From a virus: a DNA stretch of 64,000 nucleotides. The position numbers and the translations under genes are program-made. Positions 1-9,437 of the stretch are shown here, one piece after another (the first letter of the stretch is position 1; each line of letters opens with the position of its first letter). Location of the stretch: positions 1-64,000 of IMG/VR virus record IMGVR_UViG_3300036780_000012; one strand, 5' to 3'. The notes below the pieces were generated by a model. The model was not told the origin of the DNA. It searched no databases and saw only the letters and a list, made by a program, of their open reading frames with translations.

Positions 1-1141
1 TTACCTTGGCTAAACCCGTAGTAAGACTGCCGGTGGTCTGAGTGGATAGTGGACCTAGTCCATTCGATCCCGGAGCGAATGTTCCTAAGAAATTGTTGGG
101 TATCGCATTGGTAGAACTGTAGGAAGTCCCCCACGTATTAGAGCCAGCGTAATTAGCGATCCCAGCAGTACCAGGCCAGGTCATGCCGCCACCGCCACTT
201 TGGGGTACGCAGTCAGATGCCTGAGGAACAAGCACGTTCGCTGCTACGTTACATCCACTGAGAGACTGTAATAATGTAATAACGTCTCCCGCCGCTGCGA
301 TGCTTGGAGCACCTGTACTGGTTGTATTTTTAAGCAGTCCGGTACCTAGCCCCGACAGCAGTACGCCATTGATACCCTTGACGTTGGGAGTAGTGGCAGA
401 GCCGCCCAAGTCAGTATTCAATTCTACTGCGCCCAGTTGACTATTGGTGGCATTGACCGTAGTCACCTGAACATTGTTTCCGGTATCGGACACCGTCGTA
501 TTCGGACCGTTTTGCAGATTAGGATTCCCTAGAGCGCTGCCACCATTGATGGTGAATGTAAAACTACTCGCGCCATTGGAAACGCAAACCGGATGCCCTG
601 TCGTATCGTAGCCTGTGACTACTGTTCCTGTAGCGCATCCAGTGGAATAGATTCCGCCTAACGTCGCAGGATAGGGCGGCGGAAGAACGATAGTCAAAAT
701 AGTGCTTGGAAGATAAGGAGAAAAATTATCGAAGTCGCATGTACCAGCCGTACACCATGCGGAGTTAGGCATCGGCTGAACGCATTGGTAACCCGACTTC
801 GGTCCTCCGAGAACAATTTGGTTAGACGAGTTCTTGACGGTAGTTGAGAAGCATAAGTTTTGCGGCTGCGTGAGTAGCACATTAGCCACGGTGCAGGTTC
901 CAGTAATTGCTCCATTGGAAATAGGGCATACCGTAGGCGCGGTAATCACCTGCCCCCCACCGCCGATTTGATAGCTTACGGCCTGCCCATTCGTTCCTAT
1001 GGCCTGAAATAGTATGGTGCCGGAGGGTAACGGAACGGAGGGCGCAGACTGGATATTACTAGCGGTGACTGTCACCGTATTCTGTGCCATCGCGACCGAG
1101 CCAAGGAACAGCAGGGAAAGCAACACTTTTTTTATGGACAT
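1..1141 (-). CDS. Secreted tail-fibre-like protein, 3' end outside window
   Basis: An open frame of 380 codons runs from an ATG at 1141 off the left edge without a stop. It begins with a clear signal peptide (MSIKKVLL, hydrophobic core, then AMA-Q as likely cleavage site). The rest is rich in G, T, S, N and V, with repeated beta-strand-like stretches and a few cysteines. Near the window edge it resembles the shaft and collar segments of phage tail fibres. It is the last visible member of the minus-strand adhesin cluster. A signal peptide on a virion fibre is odd; a phage-encoded surface protein is the alternative. The family is inferred from composition and context only. Confidence 0.6.
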   Translation of the reverse strand, partial: MSIKKVLLSLLFLGSVAMAQNTVTVTASNIQSAPSVPLPSGTILFQAIGTNGQAVSYQIGGGGQVITAPTVCPISNGAITGTCTVANVLLTQPQNLCFSTTVKNSSNQIVLGGPKSGYQCVQPMPNSAWCTAGTCDFDNFSPYLPSTILTIVLPPPYPATLGGIYSTGCATGTVVTGYDTTGHPVCVSNGASSFTFTINGGSALGNPNLQNGPNTTVSDTGNNVQVTTVNATNSQLGAVELNTDLGGSATTPNVKGINGVLLSGLGTGLLKNTTSTGAPSIAAAGDVITLLQSLSGCNVAANVLVPQASDCVPQSGGGGMTWPGTAGIANYAGSNTWGTSYSSTNAIPNNFLGTFAPGSNGLGPLSTQTTGSLTTGLAKV

Positions 1142-1164
1142 TGGATAGTCACTTGTATTACACT
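1135..1164 (+). promoter_or_regulatory. Promoter for the lone plus-strand RHH gene
   Basis: TGGACA (1135-1140), 18 bp, then TACACT (1159-1164) fits a sigma-70 promoter. Transcription would start near 1171, so the mRNA would be leaderless for the ATG at 1171 or have a 12-nt leader for the ATG at 1183. The box overlaps the first codons of the divergent fibre gene. The layout copies that of the second RHH gene at 53116. Confidence 0.5.
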
Positions 1165-1182
1165 GTAGGCATGGAGGAATTT

Positions 1183-1740
1183 ATGCTCAAATCTAAGCGG
1201 TTAAAACTGGTAGATACTCCGATAACGTTTCGGCCCCCGCAGGAACTCGCGGATAAAATCGACATGCTTGCCGAGAAGGAGAATCGCAGTCGTTCAAACA
1301 TGATGATCGAATTACTCAGAGAGGCTCTACGCAACCATTTGAAATTAATTGCCTGCGCCTTTCTTCTGATAGCGACAACCGCACGAGGCCAGTCTTTACC
1401 GGACGCCCCGAGCGCGACAGTAGATAAACCGTTCCTGACCTTGGTTTCAGTCAACGCTCTATTCACTGGATTGGACGCATTCACGACGCTTACTCGTATC
1501 GGTCCACATCAATTCTGTACGTACGAGGCTAACAATCCCGAACTGTACGGGCGGCATCCATATGTCGCTCGTGTTACCTTAGTCATGGGCGGAATGACAG
1601 CGGCTGGCATACTGGCGTCCTACGAATTGAAGCGGCATCGAGTTCGCATATGGAGGATTCCGCTTTGGGAGTTGCCTGCTGGATACGATGCTTACGGTCA
1701 TGCGTTAGGAGCTACTCATAACTTCACTTATTGCCGTTAA
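1183..1740 (+). CDS. RHH DNA-binding domain fused in frame to a secreted/membrane LPDAPSA protein
   Basis: The start at 1183 has a GGAGGA box at 1173-1178; an ATG at 1171 is the alternative. Residues about 1-52 form a CopG/Arc-type ribbon-helix-helix domain (PITFRPPQELADKI, then an RSRSN turn), close to the phage's own RHH protein at 53116. From a TTG at 1339, in the same frame, a complete second protein seems to begin: signal peptide (LKLIACAFLLIATTARGQ), the motif SLPDAPSA, and two hydrophobic segments. That second part resembles hypothetical proteins common in Acidobacteria. There is no stop between them, so this is a fusion, a deletion scar or a nested-start gene. It is the only plus-strand gene in a 52-kb minus-strand block, so it is probably a separately expressed moron. 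Confidence 0.7.
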   Translation: MLKSKRLKLVDTPITFRPPQELADKIDMLAEKENRSRSNMMIELLREALRNHLKLIACAFLLIATTARGQSLPDAPSATVDKPFLTLVSVNALFTGLDAFTTLTRIGPHQFCTYEANNPELYGRHPYVARVTLVMGGMTAAGILASYELKRHRVRIWRIPLWELPAGYDAYGHALGATHNFTYCR

Positions 1741-1745
1741 TGCCA

Positions 1746-2495
1746 TCAGGCGGTTGGCCCCATATATTCGACTTTGATGTGTAGCGAATACCGCATTTCG
1801 TCGCCTGAGCCGGGACTGGAATAGGCCGTACTAAATCCGATACCCGCTCCGGCTCGGCAATTTAGTAATACCGGAATGCCCCATAGTCCAGAGGTATTAG
1901 TGTTGCCGGAGTTCGAAGTCGTTATCCCCCCCGCATTAGTCTGAGCTGCAGCTACTACGCCAATAGGAACATCTTCGACATTGTCCGTATACCAGATAGT
2001 TAATGGTCCTAGGGTACTGCCGACTCCACCGGGTAGTGTTACTAATGCTGCCCACGATACTCTGTAGATCCCATTCGCAGGAGGTACGTACAAAGTAGAT
2101 ACCGGTGGTACGGCTCCAATTAACGCGTCTACATCGTAGACCGCTACTACCTGCGGTACGAATGGAACAATCTTCGACGCTGGGATATTGGATAATTGAG
2201 TATAGGAGATAGTGTCGGCGGTCGTAAGTATGTTAGCTAAGATGGATTGTAGCGTGGCTATTGCGGTACTCGGGTTGCCTGATCCATCGTTCGGACTGAA
2301 CCCTTTCCCAACTAGTGAATTAGCGAACGCCTCCAGCCACGTCGTCAATTGATAGAATAGTTTATTCGCCAATGCACTAGCAAAAGGGCTATTGATTGCC
2401 GCGCCTCCGGTGCGTTGCGCATCCGTAGCGTAGGCTGTATCCGACTCCTGATTACTTGCCGGAGGATTCCACTGTTTAAAATTAGTACTTGCCAT
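1746..2495 (-). CDS. Tail fibre / appendage protein
   Basis: 249 residues. The N-terminal 75 residues (FKQWNP, SDTAYATDAQRTGG, ANKLFYQLTTWLEAFA) follow a pattern typical of the baseplate-proximal part of phage fibres. The C-terminal 140 residues are beta-rich with G/T/S loops and end in a strand pair (YSLHIKVEYMG) like a receptor-binding head. It lies directly after the DUF2612-like baseplate gene and ends 6 bp from the convergent RHH-fusion gene. No signal peptide, unlike its neighbours. Role in host binding is inferred. Confidence 0.55.
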   Translation of the reverse strand: MASTNFKQWNPPASNQESDTAYATDAQRTGGAAINSPFASALANKLFYQLTTWLEAFANSLVGKGFSPNDGSGNPSTAIATLQSILANILTTADTISYTQLSNIPASKIVPFVPQVVAVYDVDALIGAVPPVSTLYVPPANGIYRVSWAALVTLPGGVGSTLGPLTIWYTDNVEDVPIGVVAAAQTNAGGITTSNSGNTNTSGLWGIPVLLNCRAGAGIGFSTAYSSPGSGDEMRYSLHIKVEYMGPTA

Positions 2496-2524
2496 TTAGG
2501 ATTGTCGCTTCCTTTTATAGATGA

Positions 2525-3415
2525 TTACGACCACGATCCTACGTCGAATCCAGCAATGAATGTAGGGTTGAGATTGTCGAACCCGAATATCGGCAAGGTT
2601 GCGAACTCATAGGTATACTGCACCGCCTCAGGTCGCGGCACGATTAAACCATTTTCAATCATCTGCTGCTGAAGCGGGGAAAACGAGCCTACCAGAAATA
2701 CGGTGCATGTCATGTTCTGATTATCAGTGATATAGATTCGCCCACCGGGAAATATTACCTGCCACGGCTGCCATAGGCTCCCCGCCTGCCCATCCCAATT
2801 ATTCTGCAGAATCTTAGCTTGAATCAGGGTCAGATAGTCAGAGTCGTCCAAAATTGGACTTAGAGCAACGGCTAGAGGCGCGCTGATAGCATGATTCTTG
2901 GTAAATATTGCGTTAAACAATGTACCGAATGCATTGACCGAAGTAACGGTCACGGTCTCCTGATTGGACCCAGAATCGACCAGCATCTGTGTTATGCCTG
3001 GTACTAGCCCAATCATCGGAGTGTTGGGGAATGCGCCTTGAGGAGACGGGTTGGCGGTAATCGCATTCTGCAGGGTCGAGGTAATCGAGGTGGGAGTAAA
3101 CGGCAATATTCGACTTGCTCCGATCACCGTACCTACTGCGTCCAGTTGTACTCCTTGCGCTACTGGGCCAATCGCAGGATTGATATTGAATGCAGATCCT
3201 AGACCTATCGCACAAAACGCTACGTCGATGAATGGTTGCGCTAGGAGGGCAATGAATGCCTGCAGGTTAGGCGCATTCGCACCCTTGTACTGACTGGTAA
3301 GCAGACTTAGGTAGCAAGACAGAGCAGTACTACCACCGCCATAGCCGCCTTGCCCATAGCCGCCTTCGTTGTAGGCTTCCGCGAGCGTACCGATACAAGG
3401 TGAGTTTGTCGCCAT
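2525..3415 (-). CDS. Baseplate/tail-tip protein, DUF2612-like
   Basis: 296 residues; the start overlaps the upstream stop as TAATG. The C-terminal third has the pattern W-PWQVIFPGGRIYITDNQNM, then IENGLIVPRPEAVQYTY, as in DUF2612 phage proteins that sit beside baseplate J in contractile phages. A glycine-rich N-terminus precedes a middle beta domain. It carries one copy of the dispersed 14-bp palindrome at 2846-2859, read here as SPILDD. Likely attaches fibres to the baseplate; the function is inferred from position. Confidence 0.6.
   Translation of the reverse strand: MATNSPCIGTLAEAYNEGGYGQGGYGGGSTALSCYLSLLTSQYKGANAPNLQAFIALLAQPFIDVAFCAIGLGSAFNINPAIGPVAQGVQLDAVGTVIGASRILPFTPTSITSTLQNAITANPSPQGAFPNTPMIGLVPGITQMLVDSGSNQETVTVTSVNAFGTLFNAIFTKNHAISAPLAVALSPILDDSDYLTLIQAKILQNNWDGQAGSLWQPWQVIFPGGRIYITDNQNMTCTVFLVGSFSPLQQQMIENGLIVPRPEAVQYTYEFATLPIFGFDNLNPTFIAGFDVGSWS
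2846..2859 (-). repeat. Dispersed palindrome, copy 1
   Basis: GTCCAAAATTGGAC on the plus strand. On the coding strand it reads AGTCCAATTTTGGACG, with the better half first in the direction of transcription. It lies inside the DUF2612-like gene, far from any start codon. Confidence 0.8.
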
Positions 3416-6400
3416 TATTGCAACAGGTAAACGAAAATGTCAGATCGGGTATAGCCGACTACGTCTTTACCCAGTAATCCCAGCATAGAGGAGGTTTGCT
3501 CCCAGAGTGTGCCGTCCTGCGATACCGATCCGATGCCATCCCCCGCCTGAAATATCTGGATCGTATCGAACGGCCCAACATTCCCGCTTCCACAACCACC
3601 GCTCCCTAAGTTGCCGATACCTAGGATGAAGTTATGACCAAACCTACGTACCGTCCCTGCCGACCCTCCAGACGTGATCATAGCCCATACTTCGTTCTGT
3701 CCCATGCTGGTGAAAGTAGAAGTAGTGGCTGAAGTGCTGTAGTTATTATTGGAAGTAGAACCGATCCAAGGCTGCGTATCGCCCGAAGTTGCATTGCGCC
3801 AACTGAAGTGGTTGTCGCAGTTCGCCGCAGCGGCTGCACCGGTGTTGCCAGATACCGCTAAACTCATTTCGTCCAAATAGGCGCTTACCGTAGTCGCCGT
3901 ATAGCCTGCATCAATCTGGAACTGGATACCAATATTATCCGTCTCGGATACCGGAGCCGATGGTTCGGTAAGGTTAAGGGTATGTACTACTCCATCAACG
4001 GTGAGGCTATCGTAATACATACAAGGATTGCCGCCAGTACAGGAGGTATCACCAGGAACGCGGTGAGTAGCCCATACTACTGAATGCCAAGCAGCCGCCG
4101 TGGTAAGCAATGTACAAGGGACTGTAGTCGTTACCCAGGAGGTCGTGTATTGATTCCAGATTCTCCAGTAGCCCCCAGCCAATGTCGATGAATCACACTC
4201 CGAACCCATCATAAAACGCTGCCCACCTAGGAACTGGAACTGGTCAAATTCTAATGCTTGAATTGTAGATACCGTAGGCAGATAGACGTTATAAGTCCCG
4301 AGAAATGATGTAGCCGAACTGTTAGCCCCGACCTTGTTAGGCCATAACACATTAGTGGTCTGGCCGGAGGATAGTCCTGATTGCGCCGTGAATCCCACTT
4401 CCATACTCTCGCCATCCAGCGATGGTGATGCATTGTTGATAGTCTGAAAATAAGCGGTAGCCGTGCCTGTTCCTCCTGCACAACTTGGTCCATAACACGG
4501 CATCGGGTACTGCCATCCGCTTAACGAATCATCCAGGTTAGGGAAGGTATTGGTAAACGATCCGGACGTTGGCACGGTTCCAGTAGAAGGGTAGGGAGTG
4601 ACAGAATTCGCCGACTGCGGGGGGAATTGATAGAAATATGGATTGGCGGTAATCGCCATATTGTGATAGCCGACAGCATCATGGCCACCGACGCATAGAT
4701 TTGGACCTTGAACAGTAGTAGCGGAGCAGATTGCCTGGTGTAGAGTACCGGACTCGGAGAATATCTGGACATTGCCGCATCCTACGCCTGTAGATGCCCC
4801 CGACATCAATATCCACTCACCATCGTGGGCGATGAATCCATCGTGTTGCCGCATCAGTACGCATCCAGAGTCAAGTGTACCGGTGGCGCTGGACGACCAT
4901 GCACCCGTTCCGGTTGAGGTCCCTAGATAGGTGTTATAAACCTGACAGGCGGCAGGCGATAATTGCAGAACTACCCAGAATATGCCCGTACCCTGACCAC
5001 CTAGAACGGCTACCGATACCCCTGTCCCGGTCGCGCCAGCATATATAGTGGTAAGCGTACCCGATAAGCCGCCTGCATTAACCGAGGCAATAACGTAGAT
5101 GACTCCATTAATCTTGATCTGCGCGTATACGTCCGCACCATTAGTCAACAGGGCTTTAGGACCAGTCAAAGTAAATGCATTCGAGCCATTAGTGACAGCA
5201 ATCGTATCCACCCCGGCATTGATTGCCACTACTGGTGTAATATCGAAAGAGAAGATATTATCATTTACGTCGTGCGAAAATCCTCCGGAGTACTGCTGGC
5301 CGAATTGGATACCGTTTAGCAGTGGACAACTAGCCCCCACGTCCAGCACTGTAGTACGCGTGCCTGTTGGGACATGACCCGTTCCCCCATCTAATTCAAT
5401 AGCGTATATCTTAGGATCGCCAGCGCAGCCGCTGCAACTACTGTCGGGGGCTTCCATAAAGAACTTCTTATGATCCTGGTCACTGAATGCACTAAGGCCA
5501 TTCGGAGTCCCGAACTGTGGAGAACTGGTAGTTGGTAACGGCGCTACTACCTGTGGTGCTCCTCCAGCACCACTCTTAGTGATACCGAGCACGTATGGGA
5601 TACCACCGTATAGAACCGACATATAGTACAGAGTAGCGCCAGAACAATCGCCAGAAGTATCGGTTCGCCCGGTGCAGGACCATGTCTCGTCATTGTCACC
5701 ACCGGACGGGGTAGCTTGGATAGCATGGCCGCTAAGTTCCGTACAGTCAGTAGCACGAAGAATTGGGTCTACTCCCGAAGGGTTAATACTTGTATCGTAG
5801 CCAATAGAATTATATAGGCCATTGCCGGAACCGTTCGATGTTCCAGCCACACAGGTAGTACCATTCGAAGAAGAAGTATTAAACGGAGGAACTGGTGTCT
5901 GTATAACACTAGCGGAATTAGAGGAACAACCATAATTTGTTAGTGGTCCGCAACTGGCGGTCGAGGTGATATTAACGCTAACCTGAATGCTGGCGTTAAG
6001 ACCGACATTGTCGGTTACCTTTACTGTAGCGCTGCATGTTCCGCTTACGGCGGTTCCGGTAAGCGTGCCTGTATTGCTGGAATTGCCTAACGTAAGTCCG
6101 CAGGCAGTGAACGATCCGCTCGTGACTGACCAGGTATAGGGCAACGTCCCACCGATAGCTGAAAACGGAGGGGATAAAGCATAAGCCACTCCGTTAGTAC
6201 CGGAAGGTAGCGCGCATGGCTGTGTGACGCAAGTCGGAGTAGTGATCGTAGGTACTCCAGTGACGGTCAGGACAGCCGTTCCAACTACGGCAACTATGGA
6301 GATAGTACTTGTATAAGTTATGGTAGTAGTACCAGACGTCAGTCCAGTAGCCAGACCGGTCTGGTCAACCGTAGCTACCGCAGGATTAGAACTACTCCAC

Positions 6401-6636
6401 GTGCAACTATTAGACGGCACATTGCAGTTATATGGAAGAGGGGCATTAGACGTACCGTCCTGTAATTGGGACAGTGGACTACTGGTAGACCCAAATGCGT
6501 TAGTAGCACCCACTGGAATAGTAGCGGACTGCAGGATGGCAGAGAGTACGGGATTAGGTTGGCCGCCAATAACAGTTCCTTGACCAAACGCTGGTGCCAC
6601 CATCCATAATATAGCGAGTAATATTTTCTTCATCAT
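3415..6636 (-). CDS. Very large secreted Ig-like adhesin
   Basis: About 1073 residues from the ATG at 6636, which overlaps the upstream stop (ATGATG). A signal peptide (MMKKILLAILWMVAPAFGQ) is followed by a BIG2-like bacterial Ig domain (residues about 60-125: CTWSSSNPAVATVDQTGLAT), then a second Ig or cadherin-like domain that includes GGTLPYTWSVTSG. A long middle region has repeated GG and WSC motifs, possibly a propeller. The C-terminal part (about 740-920) looks like a concanavalin-type lectin fold (YWRIWNQYTT, YYDSLTVDG). Domains are judged by eye. It sits in the adhesin cluster downstream of the baseplate, so surface binding is likely; the leader implies Sec export. Confidence 0.6.
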   Translation of the reverse strand: MMKKILLAILWMVAPAFGQGTVIGGQPNPVLSAILQSATIPVGATNAFGSTSSPLSQLQDGTSNAPLPYNCNVPSNSCTWSSSNPAVATVDQTGLATGLTSGTTTITYTSTISIVAVVGTAVLTVTGVPTITTPTCVTQPCALPSGTNGVAYALSPPFSAIGGTLPYTWSVTSGSFTACGLTLGNSSNTGTLTGTAVSGTCSATVKVTDNVGLNASIQVSVNITSTASCGPLTNYGCSSNSASVIQTPVPPFNTSSSNGTTCVAGTSNGSGNGLYNSIGYDTSINPSGVDPILRATDCTELSGHAIQATPSGGDNDETWSCTGRTDTSGDCSGATLYYMSVLYGGIPYVLGITKSGAGGAPQVVAPLPTTSSPQFGTPNGLSAFSDQDHKKFFMEAPDSSCSGCAGDPKIYAIELDGGTGHVPTGTRTTVLDVGASCPLLNGIQFGQQYSGGFSHDVNDNIFSFDITPVVAINAGVDTIAVTNGSNAFTLTGPKALLTNGADVYAQIKINGVIYVIASVNAGGLSGTLTTIYAGATGTGVSVAVLGGQGTGIFWVVLQLSPAACQVYNTYLGTSTGTGAWSSSATGTLDSGCVLMRQHDGFIAHDGEWILMSGASTGVGCGNVQIFSESGTLHQAICSATTVQGPNLCVGGHDAVGYHNMAITANPYFYQFPPQSANSVTPYPSTGTVPTSGSFTNTFPNLDDSLSGWQYPMPCYGPSCAGGTGTATAYFQTINNASPSLDGESMEVGFTAQSGLSSGQTTNVLWPNKVGANSSATSFLGTYNVYLPTVSTIQALEFDQFQFLGGQRFMMGSECDSSTLAGGYWRIWNQYTTSWVTTTVPCTLLTTAAAWHSVVWATHRVPGDTSCTGGNPCMYYDSLTVDGVVHTLNLTEPSAPVSETDNIGIQFQIDAGYTATTVSAYLDEMSLAVSGNTGAAAAANCDNHFSWRNATSGDTQPWIGSTSNNNYSTSATTSTFTSMGQNEVWAMITSGGSAGTVRRFGHNFILGIGNLGSGGCGSGNVGPFDTIQIFQAGDGIGSVSQDGTLWEQTSSMLGLLGKDVVGYTRSDIFVYLLQ

Positions 6637-7325
6637 TTCGCCGCCACGGTCCAATTCGTGCCATTACAGAAAGCCAGTACCGCATCCGAACCACCGCCAG
6701 CTATCGTTGCCCCCCAGGTATTCGTAGTAGAGTCGGAAACCGTCTTTATCGCACCCATAATATTAGATACGCAAGCAGGCAGTGAGGTAAATATTGCTGG
6801 TTGGAATATTTGCGGCTGCGTGTAAGTCTGAGTAAGATTGAGGAATGCAAACGCCCGACCGAATCCATTCGGTCCGTTCGGGTAGAAGTAAAGAGAGTTA
6901 TTACTACTCAGTTCACAGATATAGTCTGGGTAACCGAAGGCCGCCAAATTGAATGCGCAGTATGAATCCGGCGTGAGGGCTAGATAGGACACACCAGATA
7001 CTTGTAGCGGTCCCGGTACTGGATTGGTAAATCCTCCGCAGCCAACACATGCCCCATTAACCGTCAAACTACCATTAATCACCAAACTACCGGGGAGGGG
7101 CTGTATGCCGCTCAAGTATGAATCCAGCATATCGAAGTTAGCATTCAGAAGAGTACCCCAGTTAGCCGCACCGCTTATGGGGAGATTTAATCCTAAATTG
7201 GGTGTAACTGGAGCCGTTACAGTTCGCAATATTGGCGGCGGAGGTTGCGAAGAAATAGTCTTATGTGGGCGGAGACACCCCGTAGTCACGACCAATAATA
7301 AAAGTAAGCCGTATACTTTCTTCAT
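6633..7325 (-). CDS. Lipoprotein-type tail-fibre protein
   Basis: 230 residues. The N-terminus is a lipoprotein signal (MKKVYGLLLLLVVTTGC), with Cys17 as the likely lipidated residue. Then follows a fibre-like motif (NLGLNLPISGAANWGTLLNA) seen at fibre N-termini, and a C-terminal tip ending GGGSDAVLAFCNGTNWTVAAK-like, as in fibre heads. A lipobox on a fibre-like protein is unexpected. Either it is displayed on the infected cell, or the host leader was captured. It overlaps the next gene by 4 bp. Confidence 0.6.
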   Translation of the reverse strand: MKKVYGLLLLLVVTTGCLRPHKTISSQPPPPILRTVTAPVTPNLGLNLPISGAANWGTLLNANFDMLDSYLSGIQPLPGSLVINGSLTVNGACVGCGGFTNPVPGPLQVSGVSYLALTPDSYCAFNLAAFGYPDYICELSSNNSLYFYPNGPNGFGRAFAFLNLTQTYTQPQIFQPAIFTSLPACVSNIMGAIKTVSDSTTNTWGATIAGGGSDAVLAFCNGTNWTVAAK

Positions 7326-7335
7326 GGTTTAGCCT

Positions 7336-8226
7336 TTAAGCCCAAACGATACCGCTATCCTCAGCCAGTACCCTCTCTCGCGGCCCACTCGATTGTTCGT
7401 CATAGTCATCCCATGTGAGAATCGCGATTACAGGAACAGCGGGATTAATCGTTGCTAACTGTTGCTGTGCGAACTGGCCGGAGAACGAGTCTAGTACTCG
7501 GTTAGGCGCATCCCCCCAGACGCCTACATTCCAATTACACACACCACCCGCTGCATCAAATGCCGCCTGAGTAGCTACGCCTGCAGGGAGCGGCTGGCCA
7601 GAATCGTTGAAACTCTTGCAGAACGACGCAATCCTCATTGCCGGATTCGCGTGCTGCGTTTTGATATTGGCTACTGATGCGGTATTGCGCACGAAGCTAT
7701 CCGTAATTTTAGGAATACTGATCCATGAAAAGCCGGAGTTCATAGGTAAGAAACTGAGCGAAGGAAACGTCTTAGCTAACGTCGCTAAGTTCGCACCCGT
7801 GTTAAAGTCGAGAAGCCATTTCTCCGGGACATAACTCGTAGCGTTCAACATTCCTTGCGTGGTTGAGGCTTGCAGTGCGGCGATTGCATTGGCTGTAGTC
7901 GCAGCCGGAGTAGGATTAGCTACCCACTTCTGCATTCCGCCAGGATCGAGTAGTAGCGCAAACTGCATTCCGAACTCTACGCAAAGGGATGAGAACAATA
8001 GAGCATCACCATTGGCCCATGGACCCTGCCACGTGCCGATGACTAAATCTACTCCATCGGATTGCATCAGTTTTAGTTTCTGCACCACTACGGCCTCCGT
8101 ATAGGCGGTAGCGACGTAGGGGATAGCCCGATGGACAGAGGAGTTTCCGTTGTAGCAGACATGGTGTGCGGCTAGTCGTCCATTCCATGTTGGTAACGCC
8201 TGCTGTACTAATTGCTTAGAGTTCAT
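7336..8226 (-). CDS. Putative TIM-barrel glycoside-hydrolase-like tail protein
   Basis: 296 residues, no signal peptide. Barrel-like order: an early AAHHVCYNG strand, VDLVIGTWQGPW near residue 60-70, and a late strand AILTWDDYDEQSSGP. The last resembles the TWNEW-E strand of GH71/GH99-type glycosidases, so an acidic catalytic residue may lie there. It is between baseplate J and the fibre genes, a usual place for a tail depolymerase. The family assignment is by motif only and is uncertain; a non-catalytic barrel is possible. Confidence 0.5.
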   Translation of the reverse strand: MNSKQLVQQALPTWNGRLAAHHVCYNGNSSVHRAIPYVATAYTEAVVVQKLKLMQSDGVDLVIGTWQGPWANGDALLFSSLCVEFGMQFALLLDPGGMQKWVANPTPAATTANAIAALQASTTQGMLNATSYVPEKWLLDFNTGANLATLAKTFPSLSFLPMNSGFSWISIPKITDSFVRNTASVANIKTQHANPAMRIASFCKSFNDSGQPLPAGVATQAAFDAAGGVCNWNVGVWGDAPNRVLDSFSGQFAQQQLATINPAVPVIAILTWDDYDEQSSGPRERVLAEDSGIVWA

Positions 8227-8234
8227 AATTTCTC

Positions 8235-9437
8235 CTATACGGAATTCACCGCAACGTTGCCCGTTACCCCTTGAGCCTGAGCATAAAAATTTAGCGATAT
8301 ATCCGTAATTGTTGTCGGGGTAGGCGTAGTAGCGAGATACAGAGTCTCCACCCGTACAATCGGAACTGACGGGTTAGGATTAACCGACATTGCAGCGGCG
8401 ATTAAAGATGTCCAATTCACCGACTCACCGATACCCAAACTATTCAGATAGTTTACAATCGCCGTCTTAATAGCTGCTATCGTGGCTGACGATCCCCCTA
8501 ACAATAAGTTGGCATTGCAGATTACATATATCGCGGTCGCCGTGGGTCGGTTAAAACTTACCGAGATAGCGATGTTCGTATTTGGGTCTACTACTGTCAC
8601 AGTTACTACGGTCCCGTCTGAATTTCCATTCATTAACACACCAAGGCCGCGCTTGTTATAGATGGCCGTGGCGACATCCAGATCAGTTCCGCCCGCGACT
8701 ACCGCAGTAATCGAATGTCCGGGATTGCCGAACCCATCCGTAGACCCGGTCGTATTCTCTAAAATATTCGCCTCGGTAACACCTTCGACAGCTAGTACCG
8801 CCGCCAAGGTTCCTGCCAGAGGTGTCAAGGATGGCAGTTCCGTACTCACTGCCTGTCGCGCTCGTAATGCCGAGTCTGACTCTACCGGACTACCGATGTT
8901 CGCCGTATTCGAGCCGTTTGTAACGCTAGTCCAGCCCGAGGTAGGCGTATTGATTACTGTTAATTGATTAGCAAGAGCGTTAATTGCGCCCGATGCTTGC
9001 GCTGTAGCGGTCACAGTGACCGTTCCTCCCCCGCCTATCGTTACCGTAGCGGGCAAGTTCCAAAGATCGCCAGTGGCGGCATTCTGTACCACTCCATTCG
9101 TAATTACCGCCCCTGCCGTTCCAGTCAGCGTTACTTGGCATGTCGAGAATGTAGAGATAAGCCGCTGCAATCCGTTGTTGGCTACGACAGTTGATAGCCC
9201 TGCTCCGATTGCCGTAGTAGGCGATTGCTGATTGTAAGCCAGTTGCAGGGCAGAATTAGAGTCTGCCGCAAGTATCGCCACTATACTTAGCAACTGGAAA
9301 TCCGCATCGTCATTTCCTAGCGCAGCCGTTACTCCGTAGATCGACTGATAACCAGCTACAAGGTAGTCCAGAATAGTGGGATACGAATTGATACTTAGCC
9401 CTGCGGGACCGACTGAGGGCGCGGCGTAGCTTCCCAC
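8235..9437 (-). CDS. Baseplate J-like protein
   Basis: 400 residues. It matches the Baseplate_J family: N-terminal helix with ILDYLVAGYQSIYG, then AADSNSALQLAYNQQSP, a central beta domain with VTVTATAQASGAINAL, ESDSALRARQAVSTELPS, and VEGVTEANILENTTG. This wedge component links the hub to the periphery in P2- and Mu-like tails. Its stop and start abut the gp25-like gene upstream, in the canonical wedge gene order. Confidence 0.9.
   Translation of the reverse strand: MGSYAAPSVGPAGLSINSYPTILDYLVAGYQSIYGVTAALGNDDADFQLLSIVAILAADSNSALQLAYNQQSPTTAIGAGLSTVVANNGLQRLISTFSTCQVTLTGTAGAVITNGVVQNAATGDLWNLPATVTIGGGGTVTVTATAQASGAINALANQLTVINTPTSGWTSVTNGSNTANIGSPVESDSALRARQAVSTELPSLTPLAGTLAAVLAVEGVTEANILENTTGSTDGFGNPGHSITAVVAGGTDLDVATAIYNKRGLGVLMNGNSDGTVVTVTVVDPNTNIAISVSFNRPTATAIYVICNANLLLGGSSATIAAIKTAIVNYLNSLGIGESVNWTSLIAAAMSVNPNPSVPIVRVETLYLATTPTPTTITDISLNFYAQAQGVTGNVAVNSV

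Noticed and set aside
694-915. Minus-strand 73-codon frame near the left end
   Set aside because: It lies in another frame inside the longer fibre gene, which starts at 1141 and has a clear leader.
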